From Rotaria socialis (Eukaryota; Rotifera; Eurotatoria; Philodinida; Philodinidae), in the NCBI GenBank assembly GCA_905331475.1, contig CAJNYU010000751.1, positions 45,426 to 109,425 of the forward strand: a stretch of DNA of 64,000 nucleotides. Direction: 5' to 3'. This document shows, in pieces, positions 1 to 11,418 of the stretch (positions within the stretch are counted from its first letter, which is position 1; every line of letters starts with the position of its first letter). Made by a program: the position numbers and the translations under genes. The notes below the pieces were generated by a model, which saw only the letters and a program-made list of their open reading frames with translations, ran no database searches and was not told where the DNA came from.

Positions 1-50
1 GCATTCTTAGATTTACAGTGGCAATAATCATAATTTTATAGAAAACTTAC

Positions 51-517
51 TGATAAATTCCATTTTCAGTAACAAATGTTTTTCTTCGTTCATTTTTAAT
101 TACATCGGAAAAAACTTTCGATTCATAGAATTTTTCTAATAAACGAATTGCATGATGTCTAATGGAAATGAAACAAAAAGAGAACAATGGTTCCTTGTCA
201 AAATTCAGATTTGATATTCAAACTTTTCGATTTGTTTTGTTTCGAAATTCGGATGTGATTTAAGAACATTGATCATACAATTAATTGCATCTATTGATGA
301 AAAACATTGTTCATATGATTGTGTAAAATAATTTCGACGATATTTTCTTAGTTCAATTTTTGAACGAAAACCTTCAACAAGTTCATTCCACTTTAAGAAA
401 CAAAGATAAATATTCATGAAAAAAAACCAATTTACTATTTTCTTTCAATCATACCACATTTGTTGCATGAAATGATTGTTTCTTTGGCTTAACTGTTGCC
501 GACGCTATAGCTGACAT
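51..517 (-). CDS. DEP-domain protein, DEPDC1-like (5' part, runs off window)
   Basis: This is the 5' end of a minus-strand gene whose remainder lies left of base 1. Three exons join in frame: 517-455, 390-224 and 158-51, with a GT donor at 50-49. The start was chosen at 517 because its short exon (MSAIASATVKPKK...) splices directly onto WNELVEGFRSKIELRK, giving the usual 'ATxxWNExxxxFR' opening of a DEPDC1-type DEP domain. The DEP fold continues through YRRNYF, CFSSIDAINCMINVL and the third exon HHAIRLLEKFYESKV. DEP domains bind membranes or G-protein partners, and DEPDC1 proteins are linked to mitosis and transcriptional repression. The C-terminal RhoGAP-like part typical of DEPDC1 cannot be seen here, so DEPDC7 or another DEP protein remains possible. 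It is head-to-head with the sterol acyltransferase. Confidence 0.72.
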
Positions 518-802
518 TTATGAAATGATTGATTGGAGTTTTTAATTGTGAACCAAAATATGAAACAAAGACTACGATTTTCATTTGTTCGAATAAATTT
601 CATAAATTCGTCTTTTTTCATGTACGAAAAATTCAAAATGTTTATTTTTTCATAATTAATTAATTTAAAAAAGATTTTCAATTTCAATTTAAGAAAAATT
701 CCGCTTTTGAATTTTATTGGCTGTGCCATACAAGCAATCAAAAGTTGTAGATTTATCAGCTACCACAAGGCAACAAAACGAACTTTGGTTTTCATCACAA
801 GG
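518..802. promoter_or_regulatory. Shared promoter region, DEP gene / SOAT
   Basis: These 285 bases separate the divergent start codons of the DEP-domain gene (minus) and the sterol acyltransferase (plus). They are AT-rich with no plausible exon, so both core promoters must lie here or in 5' exons not recognised. I see no clear TATA box. Confidence 0.35.
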
Positions 803-3373
803 ATGAGCACAGGTAACAGCGTTGTACTTTTTTCTATGATTACGTAATGAATTTTTCATTTCATTATAGTCATTAGTAATGACTCACAATGGATTCAAGA
901 TGAAACAGAAGTAAACATTTTTAGTTTTAATTTTCAACCAACAAGGTTTACGTTTCTTTTTTGAAGAAAATTCGTTCATCTCTTTTAAATGAATTACATC
1001 GCATTGAACATGAAGTTAATGAAAAATTTGTATCATTCAAAAATGATTTTGATTTACGGCAACCGAAAACTAGAGAACGACCGGAACAAAAGTTAGTCAT
1101 CGCGCTTAGTTCATTGTGTTGAGTTGAAATTGAATAATTCTTTTAGACCACCCAATCGACAAATAAATGCATCACGTACATTTATTCCTCGTAATTCTAT
1201 TCTAACCGATCTATTTGAAACATCGCATATTCGTGGTATAAGAAATATGTTTGCTGCAATGCTTTTGATACTTGTTATACAAGTGACAGTCAATGATTTG
1301 GTAGAACACGGCAGGTAAAAATCAAAATCTTATTCGACAAGAATTCATTATTGCTTATTGTTTTGAAGGATAAAATTAGATTTTCAACTGATTTTTGAAT
1401 GTTTTAACAAGTTACATATTGCTTTATTTATCTGGTTGATTATGCAATTATGTACTGCCGTAGTCGTTTTTATGGGGTTTTATTATTGGGCTAGTCGTCG
1501 AATTTTGTATTGTGATAGTGTCAAAAGATTAAGTAAGAACGAAAATAAAATATTCAGATTCATCTTCAGTCTGGCTTAAAACCCTTGAACAACTAACTAT
1601 AGATGTTAGTAGACATTGCTGCTTTTTCGATTTCTTAAATTTTCTATGAAAAACTTGTTTTAACGTTATCATCGCACATTTTTAAGTGTTATACAACAAA
1701 ATTTTATCTTTTTAGGAATCTACGATACAATATGGTTATTTATTTATATGTTCTATATAGTCTTATTCTTAGTACTACCGTGTCGTGAAATCGTTAAACA
1801 TCAATTAGCTATTGCTTCGTCATTTATTGTTTTACTCGAACAGGTGAGAAGGCTTCGACAGAAAAAAGCAAATAATTATCTTTTCTCTAGCTCCGTCAAT
1901 TGATGAAAACGCATTCATTCGTTCGCGAAAATATTGAAAACATCCGTGCACAATGTCATTTAATAAGTGGTTCGTTGTAGGAAAAAGCAAAAAAAAAGAT
2001 TTGTTTTTGTTCATATTTACTCTCGTTAAAATATCAGCATGATTAATTTGCTCATAACTCATAAACTTCCTCGACAGAATTCCTTACTCGTCTTTTTTTT
2101 TCTCTCTCTCTCTCTAGAAGCCAAGACAAATGATAATACTAACCGAGTCGAATTATCTTGTCCAGATTTTTCTCACTATTTATATTTTCTATTTGCTCCA
2201 ACATTAATCTATCGTGATAAATATCCTCGCAATGCAGTTATACATTGGGATTATGTTTTACAAATGTTTGGACAAGTAATTGCAGCTATATTTTATGTCT
2301 ATTACGTAGTTGTTCGCTTTTGTATACCGACATTTGCTAATTTAAATCAAAATCAGATAACACTGTCGATATTTACATCTGTTTTATTTAATTCAATTAT
2401 GCCTGGAAGTCTTTTTCTATTATTGGGTAAGGATAATTTATTAGAATTTACGTATCAAGTGAAATTTTTTCTATAGGTTTCTATGGATTTTTGCACTGTT
2501 GGCTCAATGCCTTCGCAGAAATGCTTCGATTTGCTGATCGAATGTTCTATAAAGTAAACATTCGTAATTGTTTCAAATAAAAATTTCATGAAAATGTTGT
2601 CTACATAGGATTGGTGGAATTCAACTTCATTTGCAGCATATTATCGAACATGGAACATTGTTGTGCATGATTGGCTTTATGCATACATTTATAAAGAAGT
2701 TTTTGCTGTAAGCATTTCGTACGGATAAACTTCCGAAATCTGTTTCCTCTGTGAATCCGAGAATGAGTTTCTGAAAATCAACAATAGATTTCTACGAGCT
2801 ATAGAAAAGCTAAGTTTTCAGGAAAACAAATCTATTGAAGATAGTCAGCTGAAATTCCACCATATTTAAGAATATCTTTGATAAAGTATCGAAAATTTCA
2901 TTTTTAGCTTATTGGAGAAACAAATCGTGTTATTCCAGCTATTGCCGTCGTACTTTTATCGGCCACTTTTCATGAATATGTTATGATATTTGCACTTGGA
3001 TTTTTCTATCCCGTTATGTTTGTATTGTTTGCAATCGTCGGAAGTAAATCAATTAGTCAAAATTTTGTTTTTAAATATCAAACTGTTTTTTTTTTCAGTG
3101 TGCTTCTTCTTCTTTCTACCGAGAAATAAAGGTGTACTCTACAATATACTTGTTTGGGCATTTCTTTTAATTGGTGTTGGTCTTCAATCATGTTTCTATT
3201 TCATGGAAGCTTACGCAAGAAAATCATGTCCACCAAACGTAAGTCTTTTTCAAACAGATAGATAAAAATCAATCGCATATTTTTAGGACACATTCTGGGA
3301 CAAATTAGTGCCACGATCAATCGTTTGCCGTGTTTCATTGCCATCAGCTAAACTTCTACATCTTGAATTATAG
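803..3373 (+). CDS. SOAT1: Sterol O-acyltransferase (ACAT/SOAT, MBOAT family)
   Basis: Thirteen exons encode about 520 aa: 803-812, 870-910, 967-1091, 1147-1314, 1369-1532, 1716-1843, 1891-1969, 2118-2426, 2477-2553, 2609-2707, 2908-3043, 3099-3238 and 3287-3373. The product esterifies cholesterol or other sterols with long-chain acyl-CoA in the ER membrane. Family hallmarks are all present: the [15 protein letters not shown] entry helix, [10 protein letters not shown], the signature FYKDWWN (split by the intron at 2554-2608), the [14 protein letters not shown] block, and the catalytic-His region SATFHEYVM. The remainder is mostly hydrophobic membrane helix. Length matches animal SOATs (about 520-550 aa). 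The first exon is only 10 nt; it is chosen because ATGAGCACAG followed by GTAACA keeps the frame, so the extreme N-terminus is the least certain part. DGAT1 is excluded by the SOAT-type motifs. Confidence 0.93.
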
Positions 3374-3910
3374 TGATATGAGCAGTTAAACTAGAACCGT
3401 TTCTTTTCTTTTATTTTTTTCATACCATTTGCTTTTTTTTCTACATTTGATAGAAATAAAATATATATCAATACAAGCTCTTATATTATTAATTTGTTTC
3501 GCAAATCGATGTCATATGATTTTCTTCAAAAAAAAAAAAAAAGATTGAATTTCTTTTCATAGTCTAACGATAATGATTAAACAATCAACACGGGTGAAGT
3601 TCATAATTAGCATGACGGGACTTCTCTGATGGTCGACTAGACATTTTTTTATACCACTATGTGTACACGCCTCTTCAGAATACTAGAAAACAAGTGCTGA
3701 CTTAAATCTTAAGAAATTTACAAAATCAATCAATGAATCCAGCAATAATTGGCTGTATATTCATTTCAAGAATGAATAGATACATTCACACTTGATGATC
3801 AATCTAAACGAGCAATTAGCATAGAATGGTATTTCGTTAAAATAAAAAAATCTAAACGATGAAACCAAAAAGAGAAGAGAGAAAAAATTCCTTAACACAT
3901 TCTCATCGGT
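3374..3910. other. Intergenic, 3' flanks of two convergent genes
   Basis: This stretch lies between the stop of SOAT (+) and the stop of the small ankyrin gene (-). It is AT-rich with a poly-A run near 3529-3542. I see no coding exon, RNA gene or repeat beyond the SOAT poly-A signal. Confidence 0.4.
3465..3470 (+). terminator. Polyadenylation signal AATAAA for SOAT
   Basis: A canonical AATAAA lies about 92 nt after the SOAT stop codon, inside an AT-rich 3' UTR. Confidence 0.5.
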
Positions 3911-4471
3911 TCAGCTATCCATTTCAACACCATCATTAAACCGATCTGCAGGTGTAATAATACTCAATATTAACATAGCTGTCAACTGTTTATCATCAAC
4001 GATTTCAGCACTTCTCATATTCATTTGATTTTTCTATTCATTACACAATTCTCGTTGATCGATATCGAGACAGTGGATTCCAATTAACATATTAGATTCG
4101 TAATGTATTTTATTAAAGAATAACAGTAACAAAAAAAAATTCATATGCATCTACCTTTTTTCGAATTCAAGTAGATATTGTACAATAGTCCTATCATGCC
4201 CACAATAAGCTGCTAAATGTATGGGTAGCCAACCATATTTATTCACTGCATAAACTGAAGCGCCATATTCCAATAGTAAATGTACAGCATCCGCATGATT
4301 TCGAAGGACATAACGATGAAGTAATGTGTTATCATCATTATCGAGTTTATCAAAAAGATTATTACGCATAGCTAATGTTTGATGTTTAAGTAATATTCGT
4401 GCATCATCAAGATTATCTGTATCAAGCAGATACATTAATCGATTAAAATCACTGGTAGAATTCGTCGTCAT
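3911..4471 (-). CDS. Small ankyrin-repeat protein, NRARP-like layout
   Basis: Two exons, 4471-4155 and 4010-3911, encode about 138 aa. The first exon carries two clear ankyrin repeats: DNDDNTLLHRYVLRNHADAV followed by LLLEYGASVYAVNKYGWLPI, then HLAAYCGHDRTIVQYLLEFE. The second exon adds a short tail ending in FNDGVEMDS. I placed the splice at GAAAAAAG|GTAG and the acceptor at GAGAAG because phase 2 then matches; without splicing the protein would stop at once. Length and layout (about 50 residues, two repeats, short tail) resemble NRARP, the small Notch-pathway feedback protein, including the 'NxxGWxxxHxAAxxGHxxIVxYL' pattern. This is a resemblance by eye only, because ankyrin repeats converge easily. 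No other domain is visible. Confidence 0.62.
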
Positions 4472-6393
4472 ACAACATTACGAATAGTAAAATAAAACGA
4501 GAATATGGTTCTGAGGGTGATAGATTGGCATTGAAACGAATATGTGAGAGGTCATTTGCCTTTTTTTTCTGTTCGTTCCTATCGATATTTATATTCGATT
4601 TGAAGGTAAAGAGAAAAGAGGAAGGAAAAGAAATACGATCAAACTTTTTTCTTTTCCTTCCCTTCTTTCCACAATTATATTGGTCAGCTGTCGCTATCGC
4701 TTTTTCTTTCCGACCATTATAACTATCACCACCACCACCACCATCTATAATCAGATTCATCAACGATGAGAGATAGCAAACAGCGATAATTCCAATATAC
4801 GGGCATTTTTTCTTTTCCCACCGTTGATATTGACGCGTGTTCATAATCGTTGTTGACAAGCGATTGCATGTTTGTTTGAATAATTCGATTGCTCACGCGT
4901 GGATTTCAGCAAAACAAAATAAAAACAGAAACACAATTATATTTTGTTTCCAGGAAATATCACTGTCCACGAATGAAGTACATATATATTGTTTTATGAT
5001 TCTTTGATCTTTAGCTTTAATGGATAGAGACTAAGTGACTGTTGAGATCAAGTGATGGGAAAATAGAGCAATGACGCCAAGTTTGATGGTTAGCGGGTGG
5101 TTAAATGATACATGAAAAAAAAAAGACAGTTCGTTGCTCAGTTCATCGACTAAACATTTTAATGACGCTTTGATGTTATTGAAAAATAAAACAATAGAAA
5201 AGTCTGTTCAACAATACATTGATTTGTAAGAAACGATATTATGCAAATCGAATTTATTTATTTTTCTATAATTGATTGAAATCGATAAGAAGTTTGATAG
5301 ACTTTTATTCTGGTATTTTATTTAATTGCTCATTCTTGACTTTCATTTTTCTAGAATATTTTTATTTGCGAAACACTTCTAACTAACATATTCTTTCCCA
5401 TACATATAAATATTCGAGATAAATTTTATGAAGATATACGAAAGCATGCGCATAATATCATTGTTTTCGTTGCATAATTTGCACATGTTTAGAGGAAACT
5501 TAAATATTTTGCTGCACACTTATCAGTCAGATATGTAATCGCAGTTGTGCATCGGTGAAATCATACAATGAAAATCTGAATAAGATGCAACTATTTTTTA
5601 AAAGCATTCGATTGCTTGAATTTACCTCTAGGTAAATTTTAATATTCCATAAACAGAAATCTTTGGACGAAATAAAATATCAAGTGAAGAGAATCGAACG
5701 CACAATGATAATCGTTCGTTACCATCGCTCTCTAGCCAGATGTCAGTGATTTATACGTGTTTCTACTTTGACTGTCACGTCTAGTTCTATGATTGGTTGT
5801 CCATAAAATATCCTAAAATTTTCTTCAATGAAATAATTATTTATTTTCAATACCGCTCATATTAACTAACAGATCAAACATCGTATTACATCACCTTGTC
5901 GACTTAAGTACCTATTTCTACTAAAATTCTTCTTCCGACTAGAAATGATTTCATTCATTCGAAACATAACACCTGCAGAGTATTTTATTTTCTTTCTAGA
6001 TATATATATACATATTGTTGCATAACAAGCTTAACGTTCAAAAACTCAAACAAACTATTGGATTTAAAACATTGATCATGTCGTTTTTAAAACAAGAAAA
6101 ATCTAATTTCAGTAAGTACTTCTTTCGAAAATCTCTCTTTATTCGATGTCCACTATGTTCAAAATCATCTTGTATCTTTTATTTTCCAGTTAAATACAAT
6201 AACAATAATTTAATATATTACTGAAATTTATGTATTTGAAACGTTTTTTGTTTTTGTTTCTGAAACTCAATTTAAATGAGTATTAAAATTGATAGAATCA
6301 ATATTGCCGTTGAAATTTGTACCATTGAAGCATAATTATTACATTTATTACCTAAAAAAAAAAATCCTTTTCCGGAAAAAACCCTTAAATAAA
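4472..6393. other. Intergenic region, nothing recognised
   Basis: About 1.9 kb of AT-rich sequence. Long frames on both strands near 4450-4860 are low-complexity (Gly run, Lys/Phe-rich) and show no splice-consistent conservation, so I treat them as 5' UTR or promoter of the ankyrin gene. A tRNA-like B-box near 5690-5700 does not fold (see rejected items). Confidence 0.4.
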
Positions 6394-7115
6394 TTATTCT
6401 ATCTCACCTTCACAACAAATTTCAAGTTGATATTGAGGTTCTTTAAAATTAGAAACTAATTTACTCATATAATTCTCTTCAAACCAGTTCGTAATATTCT
6501 AAAAGCAAACCTAGAAGTTGGTTCTATTAAAGAAAAATAAAATTCTTACTAATTGATGAGCTATATCTAGCTTTGCTGCAACTGTTGGATCGGTAAACAT
6601 TTTATTTACAGCTTCTTTTGCTTTTTTCACAATACTAGTGAGTTTTTTAGCCAAACCCTTCATTCTTCCTAGCAAACTTTTACTCTCAGAACAAAGACCT
6701 TTGCCCATCAATAGACAACCGCGATGGTGATCTTTAGATACAAAGCATACCTAAAATAATATTCATACTTTTATTAAGATTTGAAAAATAGAAACATCGT
6801 TACCCATCGAGTAAGACTATTCCATGATGGCATAGATGATTCATTTAAACCTAACGGGCCTGTACCAAAACTATTCAAGTCTTCTTCAATATCATTATAA
6901 ATATTATTAGTATTATTTTTCGTAAAAGCGCCAGCAACAAAATATTTGCCACTAGTACCCCCAGTTTCATCCAACGAACACTGTTTAATATCCTCGGCAG
7001 TAGGATGGTCACAACTACTTTTATCACATACATAACATTGATGACTAGGATAGTTTGCGTTGATAAAATTGATGTTAATAAAGTAACATAAAAATAGGAT
7101 CGCAATTATTTTCAT
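6394..7115 (-). CDS. Secreted cysteine-containing protein, possibly Ly6-like
   Basis: Three exons (7115-6804, 6750-6550, 6498-6394) give about 205 aa. Residues 1-20 (MKIIAILFLCYFININFINA) form a clean signal peptide. The mature protein starts with a CYVCDKSSC cluster, has further cysteines at QCS, VCF, GCLL and LC, and ends in an ICCEGE motif. A 'CxxC...C...CC' spacing near the two ends is reminiscent of Ly6/three-finger proteins, but the usual final CN is missing and a Lys/Ser-rich helical stretch (KSLLGRMKGLAKKLTSIVKK) interrupts the middle. It is therefore best called a secreted protein of unknown function. It is divergent with the heat-shock factor, only 133 nt between start codons. Potential N-glycosylation sites NNT and NES lie in the first exon. 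Confidence 0.7.
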
Positions 7116-7188
7116 TGTAATTGATTAAGCACACACACGCGTTTGCTAGAACTCCTGTGGATTTTGATAAGAGAGAATGATTAGTTTT

Positions 7189-7199
7189 TTTGGCGCGAA
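7189..7199. promoter_or_regulatory. E2F-like palindromic site TTTGGCGCGAA
   Basis: TTTGGCGCGAA matches the classical E2F site (TTTSGCGCSAA) and sits in the 133-nt gap between the divergent secreted-protein and HSF start codons. GC-rich motifs are rare in this AT-rich DNA. This is sequence match only; no functional evidence is available. Confidence 0.35.
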
Positions 7200-7248
7200 G
7201 AACAACTACAAAAAAACTTACGCGCACATTTTTTATTTTTGTTTAGAT

Positions 7249-8376
7249 ATGAATTCCAAGAATAAGTCATCGTCGAATATAGGTGACGATAATCTTGGAG
7301 ACTATTTGCAATATTCGAATCAATCATCTCAAAGCTCTATAACGGCATTTCTAGCTAAACTATGGTCGCTTGTTAATGATTCGTCGTGTAATGATCTGAT
7401 TGCTTGGGATCCATCCGGTTCATCGTTTCATGTTTTTGATCAAGCACGCTTTGCAAGAGAAATTCTCCCAAGATATTTTAAACATAATAATTTCGCATCT
7501 TTTATACGTCAATTGAATATGTATGGTTTTCGGAAATTGTCGACCATTGAGCATGGCTCATTGAAAACTGAAAGAGATGATATTGAATTTGCTCATTCAT
7601 ATTTTATCAGAGGACAAGAATCATTGCTAGAATTAATAAAAAGACGTGCACCCGAAAACCAACAAAAATCTAATACACAAGGAGGTATTAATGAATGCAT
7701 ACTTTTGTTTTTCTTCGCCCGTAAGCGCATTGTGTTGTTTATTTAAGGTTCTCATCCATCATCTGCACTTGTTTCAGCAAGTAGTGTAGAATCAAACTCC
7801 AATCATCAACCAGAATTGATCCATGTACTTGAAGATGTAAGACATTTACAAACGAAACAGACATCGTTGAGTGACAAACTGTCATATCTGCAAAATGAAA
7901 ATGAAGCATTATGGAGTGAAATAGGTTCATTAAGACAGAAGCATACTAAGCAACAACAAATTGTTTCAAAATTAATGGAATTTCTTTTACATTTTCTTAC
8001 AAACCATTCGGCACAGTCTACTGGACAATCCGTTGTACAATCACTTCAAAAAGAAGTCATACCTACTCATTTTGTTCATCTCAAACAAACAAATAATTTA
8101 CAGCATCCGAATAGTTCTCCACTATTTATGAGTGATCAAGGTGTATCACCAAATACTCTTAAACGGAAACAAGCTGCACTTATGCTTACTGAAGAACCAA
8201 ATAAGCGAATCACAATGCAACAACAACAACAACATCAACGATTCTCAAATCCAGTTAATATTGGCCGACAACAGAGTGTAACAATCAATGAATTGACAGA
8301 CAATGATGTCGCTGGATGGATGCAAACAGCAAACGCATCACCATTAGTCGATCTTGTTCCATCACCACCACCACCG

Positions 8377-8411
<35 letters not shown>

Positions 8412-10235
8412 AGCACACAATACAGAGGATAATTATCAACACCAACAACAATCGAATGACTATCAATGGGCTGCTTCGTCAACAAATGAATTTCTTACGT
8501 CGAGTCTCAATGAATCGAAGAATCTTTCACAAAAAAATAAAACTATCCCACAGATTAGCGATGGAAATAGATTTGTACCAGATTTTATCTTGCGAACAGA
8601 TAATATTAATGAAAACACAAAAAACATTGGGCTGACATATGGAAATAATCCGAGAGATATTAATGCGGTAAACATTAAATAAATATTATTTGCGTCAGAT
8701 TTGAGTGATCGGGATCTTTCCAATGGTCTGATTGACTTCTTCACAGTAGTTTGCATCATACCAGAATCTATCATACATATCTCTTTATTACTAAAATTAG
8801 GCGTTTACATTTCTAGCAATTTAAATGATCCTTCCGGGCTAAAACAAAAACTGTTACTAAAGACTTTCAATGTCAGATGGCATTGATGTAAGCTTTTCAT
8901 TCACGCTGATTTATTTTCTGTGACACTAAATACATAATTTTGTTAGATAACTCGTAGCATACTATTCGTCGCGCTCAAGACTAATGAAAGATTCTTTCGG
9001 CTGATAATTCGATTTTTTGATATGAGACTATGTAGACTCAAATGAGGTTTCTTGTCAGCGTAGAATTTTCTACAGAAATGAACGTTATCGATAGTTGTCT
9101 ATTGTTAAAGTTCATGATATTTTTATTTACTCCTATTCTGAAATAAGAGTATGCAATTTTACGGTCTATGTCAACGATATAACAGACATGTTATTATCAT
9201 ATATGTATATTTAAGATCACTATAGAAACAAGATCCATTAAAAAAACCACCGCGAAAGTACAATGTCTATAAATCGATAAACTAATCAACTTACGCGTTT
9301 TCAGAACATTTATAGGCCATTAGGACATCCATTATATATGCTTGTCTTAGCGTGTACTTTTGGTTGACATGAAAAATATCTTTAAATAGTTTCATAAATT
9401 TTCGATTTTTATAATATACAGCAGCACACAGAGTTTTGTTGTTTACTAAGAAGAATTGAGAAATTTATACAATAATCGGACAGCAAATCTCCAGAGAATC
9501 AACAAGAAAAAGAAATTGCCTATTCATCGAACGTGATAATAAGAGCTATATGTTTCGTGTTCTTTTCTTTTAGCCCCTCGAAAATTCGATAAAAGCAATT
9601 TCGATTCCCGGACTATTAAAAGAAGAGCAAATTGAATTTCCAAATGTCTTTCAATCAAGTCATGCTGATGAATTTAAAATATCTCCGACATTAAATTCAA
9701 CATTATATCCACAAACTCCGCAAGAGCTTAAACTAGATACACCTTCTGAACAACTCAGTTTTTCACTTGATGATATAACAGGCGATGTTGATCATATTCA
9801 ATCGTCACTTGACAATATCCGTGAATTAATGTTTGAAACTCTGCCTGATGGCACATCTATCGAAGATCTATTTGGTGAAGATAATGGATTACTTTCGCCA
9901 CTTTTACAATCGACCACAAACGATAATCAAACAGAAGATTTACTTTTAGAAAATCTTTCCGACTCGACAATACTCGCAGGTAAGTAATAAATGTTGATTT
10001 ATTTCTTATTTAACTTAGCTATATTTTAGGTAATAATAATAATCAAGACCAAACTAATACAGCAATAAACTCTCAATCTATTCCGAACGTTCATAATCAA
10101 TTACTTGAACAATTAATAACAGAAACAGCTAAAGTTGAAGAACAACGCAATACAATAGAACAACTAGAACGTGAAAAATCCAATTTAACTGATAAACTTT
10201 ACATGCTCGAAAAGCAAACAAATCAAAGAAAATAA
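7249..10235 (+). CDS. HSF1: Heat shock transcription factor (HSF1-type)
   Basis: Four exons (7249-7684, 7748-8667, 9574-9979, 10030-10235) encode about 655 aa. The protein binds heat-shock elements as a trimer and activates chaperone genes. The N-terminal winged-helix DNA-binding domain is very clear: [60 protein letters not shown] and [16 protein letters not shown]. It is followed by the HR-A/B coiled coil ([32 protein letters not shown]). The middle is Gln/Ser/Pro/Ala-rich, then comes an acidic C-terminal part ([20 protein letters not shown]) like the activation domain. The last exon encodes a Glu/Gln-rich coiled coil ([20 protein letters not shown]) in place of an obvious HR-C. The start at 7249 is used because a pyrimidine tract plus AG just upstream looks like a 5'-UTR intron; an in-frame ATG at 7177 would add 24 poorly conserved residues. 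Confidence 0.95.
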
Positions 10236-11169
10236 CTATAATGTTAAATTTAATACATTTCTCTCTATTGTAAATGATCGTGTATTCATTTTTCTTAGTT
10301 GGCTTTTTTTATTTAAGACAAGAAAATACGCATTATATCCATTTCTTAATTCTTTTATCTCTTTCTAGCCTAGCGATGTGTGCGTATTTATTTATTGTGG
10401 AAAAAAGACTAAATCTAATGGTTCATTATAGAATGAAAATACGTTTATTGATGTAATATTTTACCGTCATTATCGGTAATTTTTGTTGTTGTTTTTTTTC
10501 CCACAGTCTGCGTTTTTCTTTTCTTTCTTTTTGTTAATTGACAATAAAACAAACAATCAAGCAACTTCATCCTCTATTTCAAGTGGAATTTATATCGATT
10601 TGATCCAATTTAATCTTGTGTTTAATAATAATATGTATATATATATATGCATAGAATATATTAAAATATATTAATAGAATGGCAAAACAGAGTCCTATCC
10701 TTTAGCTTCCTTTGAGCTACAAGAGCAAATGATAAGGAACGAAGCTGTTTATGTATTCCAACTTCCCATCCGGTCCTTTCATGATAAGAAGAATTATTAG
10801 AGGTTTTTATATAAATCATTTGTGCATCTTTCTCTTTCATCAAAAAGAACAGAGCCATAATTCTCGTTAAGAAAGACTGCAAGATGATATAAATCAATCG
10901 TGAGCTATAACAATTTTATTAGCAATTATAGGTTTGTTTTTCTCGTTGTAGAATGAAACAGAAAACAATAGACTTGGAGATATATAAAAATATACATAGG
11001 AAAACAGAAAAAAAATTTTTTTGCTACATTCAATTTGAACTTCCAAACGAAAGTGCGCATGCACATAATAATATTAGATCCATTTCTTCTATCTGGCGTA
11101 TGGCAAATAATGATAAATAAATTGAAAATAGTCCTCTATACATATGATGAAATAAATAACAAATATAGA
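10236..11169. other. HSF 3' flank and intergenic DNA
   Basis: AT-rich stretch after the HSF stop with several T-runs and a (TA)n tract near 10635-10650. I see no supported gene. Frames on both strands are short and compositionally biased. Confidence 0.4.
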
Positions 11170-11412
11170 TTAGATATTATGATTAACATCATCTAGATTC
11201 GCTGCTTTGGCAGCTAATGGATTATCGATGGGAGATGCAGGCGGTGTCGTACCAAATGAAAAAAATCGCCCAAAAAAATAAGCACCGGTGGTGGGAGATG
11301 GTGACTTAGAAAAATCCATAGCTGTTGATGAGGATTCGTTCGAATGATTTCTTTGTTGAGCTTGTTCTGCGGTTGCACGACAAACTGTAAAGCAATAATT
11401 TATTGAAGCCAT
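11170..11412 (-). CDS. Hypothetical Ser/Pro/Ala-rich small protein or last exon
   Basis: The frame from ATG at 11412 to TAA at 11170 reads MASINYCF-TVCRATAEQAQQRNHS and continues with KSPSPTTGAYFFGRFFSFG and ASPIDNPLAAKAANLDD. Composition looks protein-like, unlike the Phe/Ile/Lys-rich noise around it. A good acceptor (TTGCTTTACAG) occurs just before the VCRATAEQ segment, so this may instead be the last exon of a longer minus-strand gene whose upstream exons lie somewhere in 11.4-13.5 kb. I do not recognise the family. Confidence 0.35.
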   Translation of the reverse strand: MASINYCFTVCRATAEQAQQRNHSNESSSTAMDFSKSPSPTTGAYFFGRFFSFGTTPPASPIDNPLAAKAANLDDVNHNI

Positions 11413-11418
11413 TTGCAA

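Noticed and set aside
4449-4859. 136-codon minus-strand frame upstream of the ankyrin gene
   Set aside because: Low complexity (Gly run, Lys-rich), no family resemblance, and it overlaps the ankyrin gene start in another frame. Probably 5' UTR or promoter.
5690-5760. tRNA-like B-box (GTTCGATTC on the minus strand) with an A-box-like stretch
   Set aside because: The T-arm flanks do not pair, the acceptor ends are not complementary and no anticodon arm with a proper loop forms. Chance or a very old tRNA-derived relic.
8235-8635. Overlapping frames rich in His, Asp or Met runs on both strands
   Set aside because: Shadows of the repeat-encoded Gln/Pro/Ser/Ala tracts of HSF.
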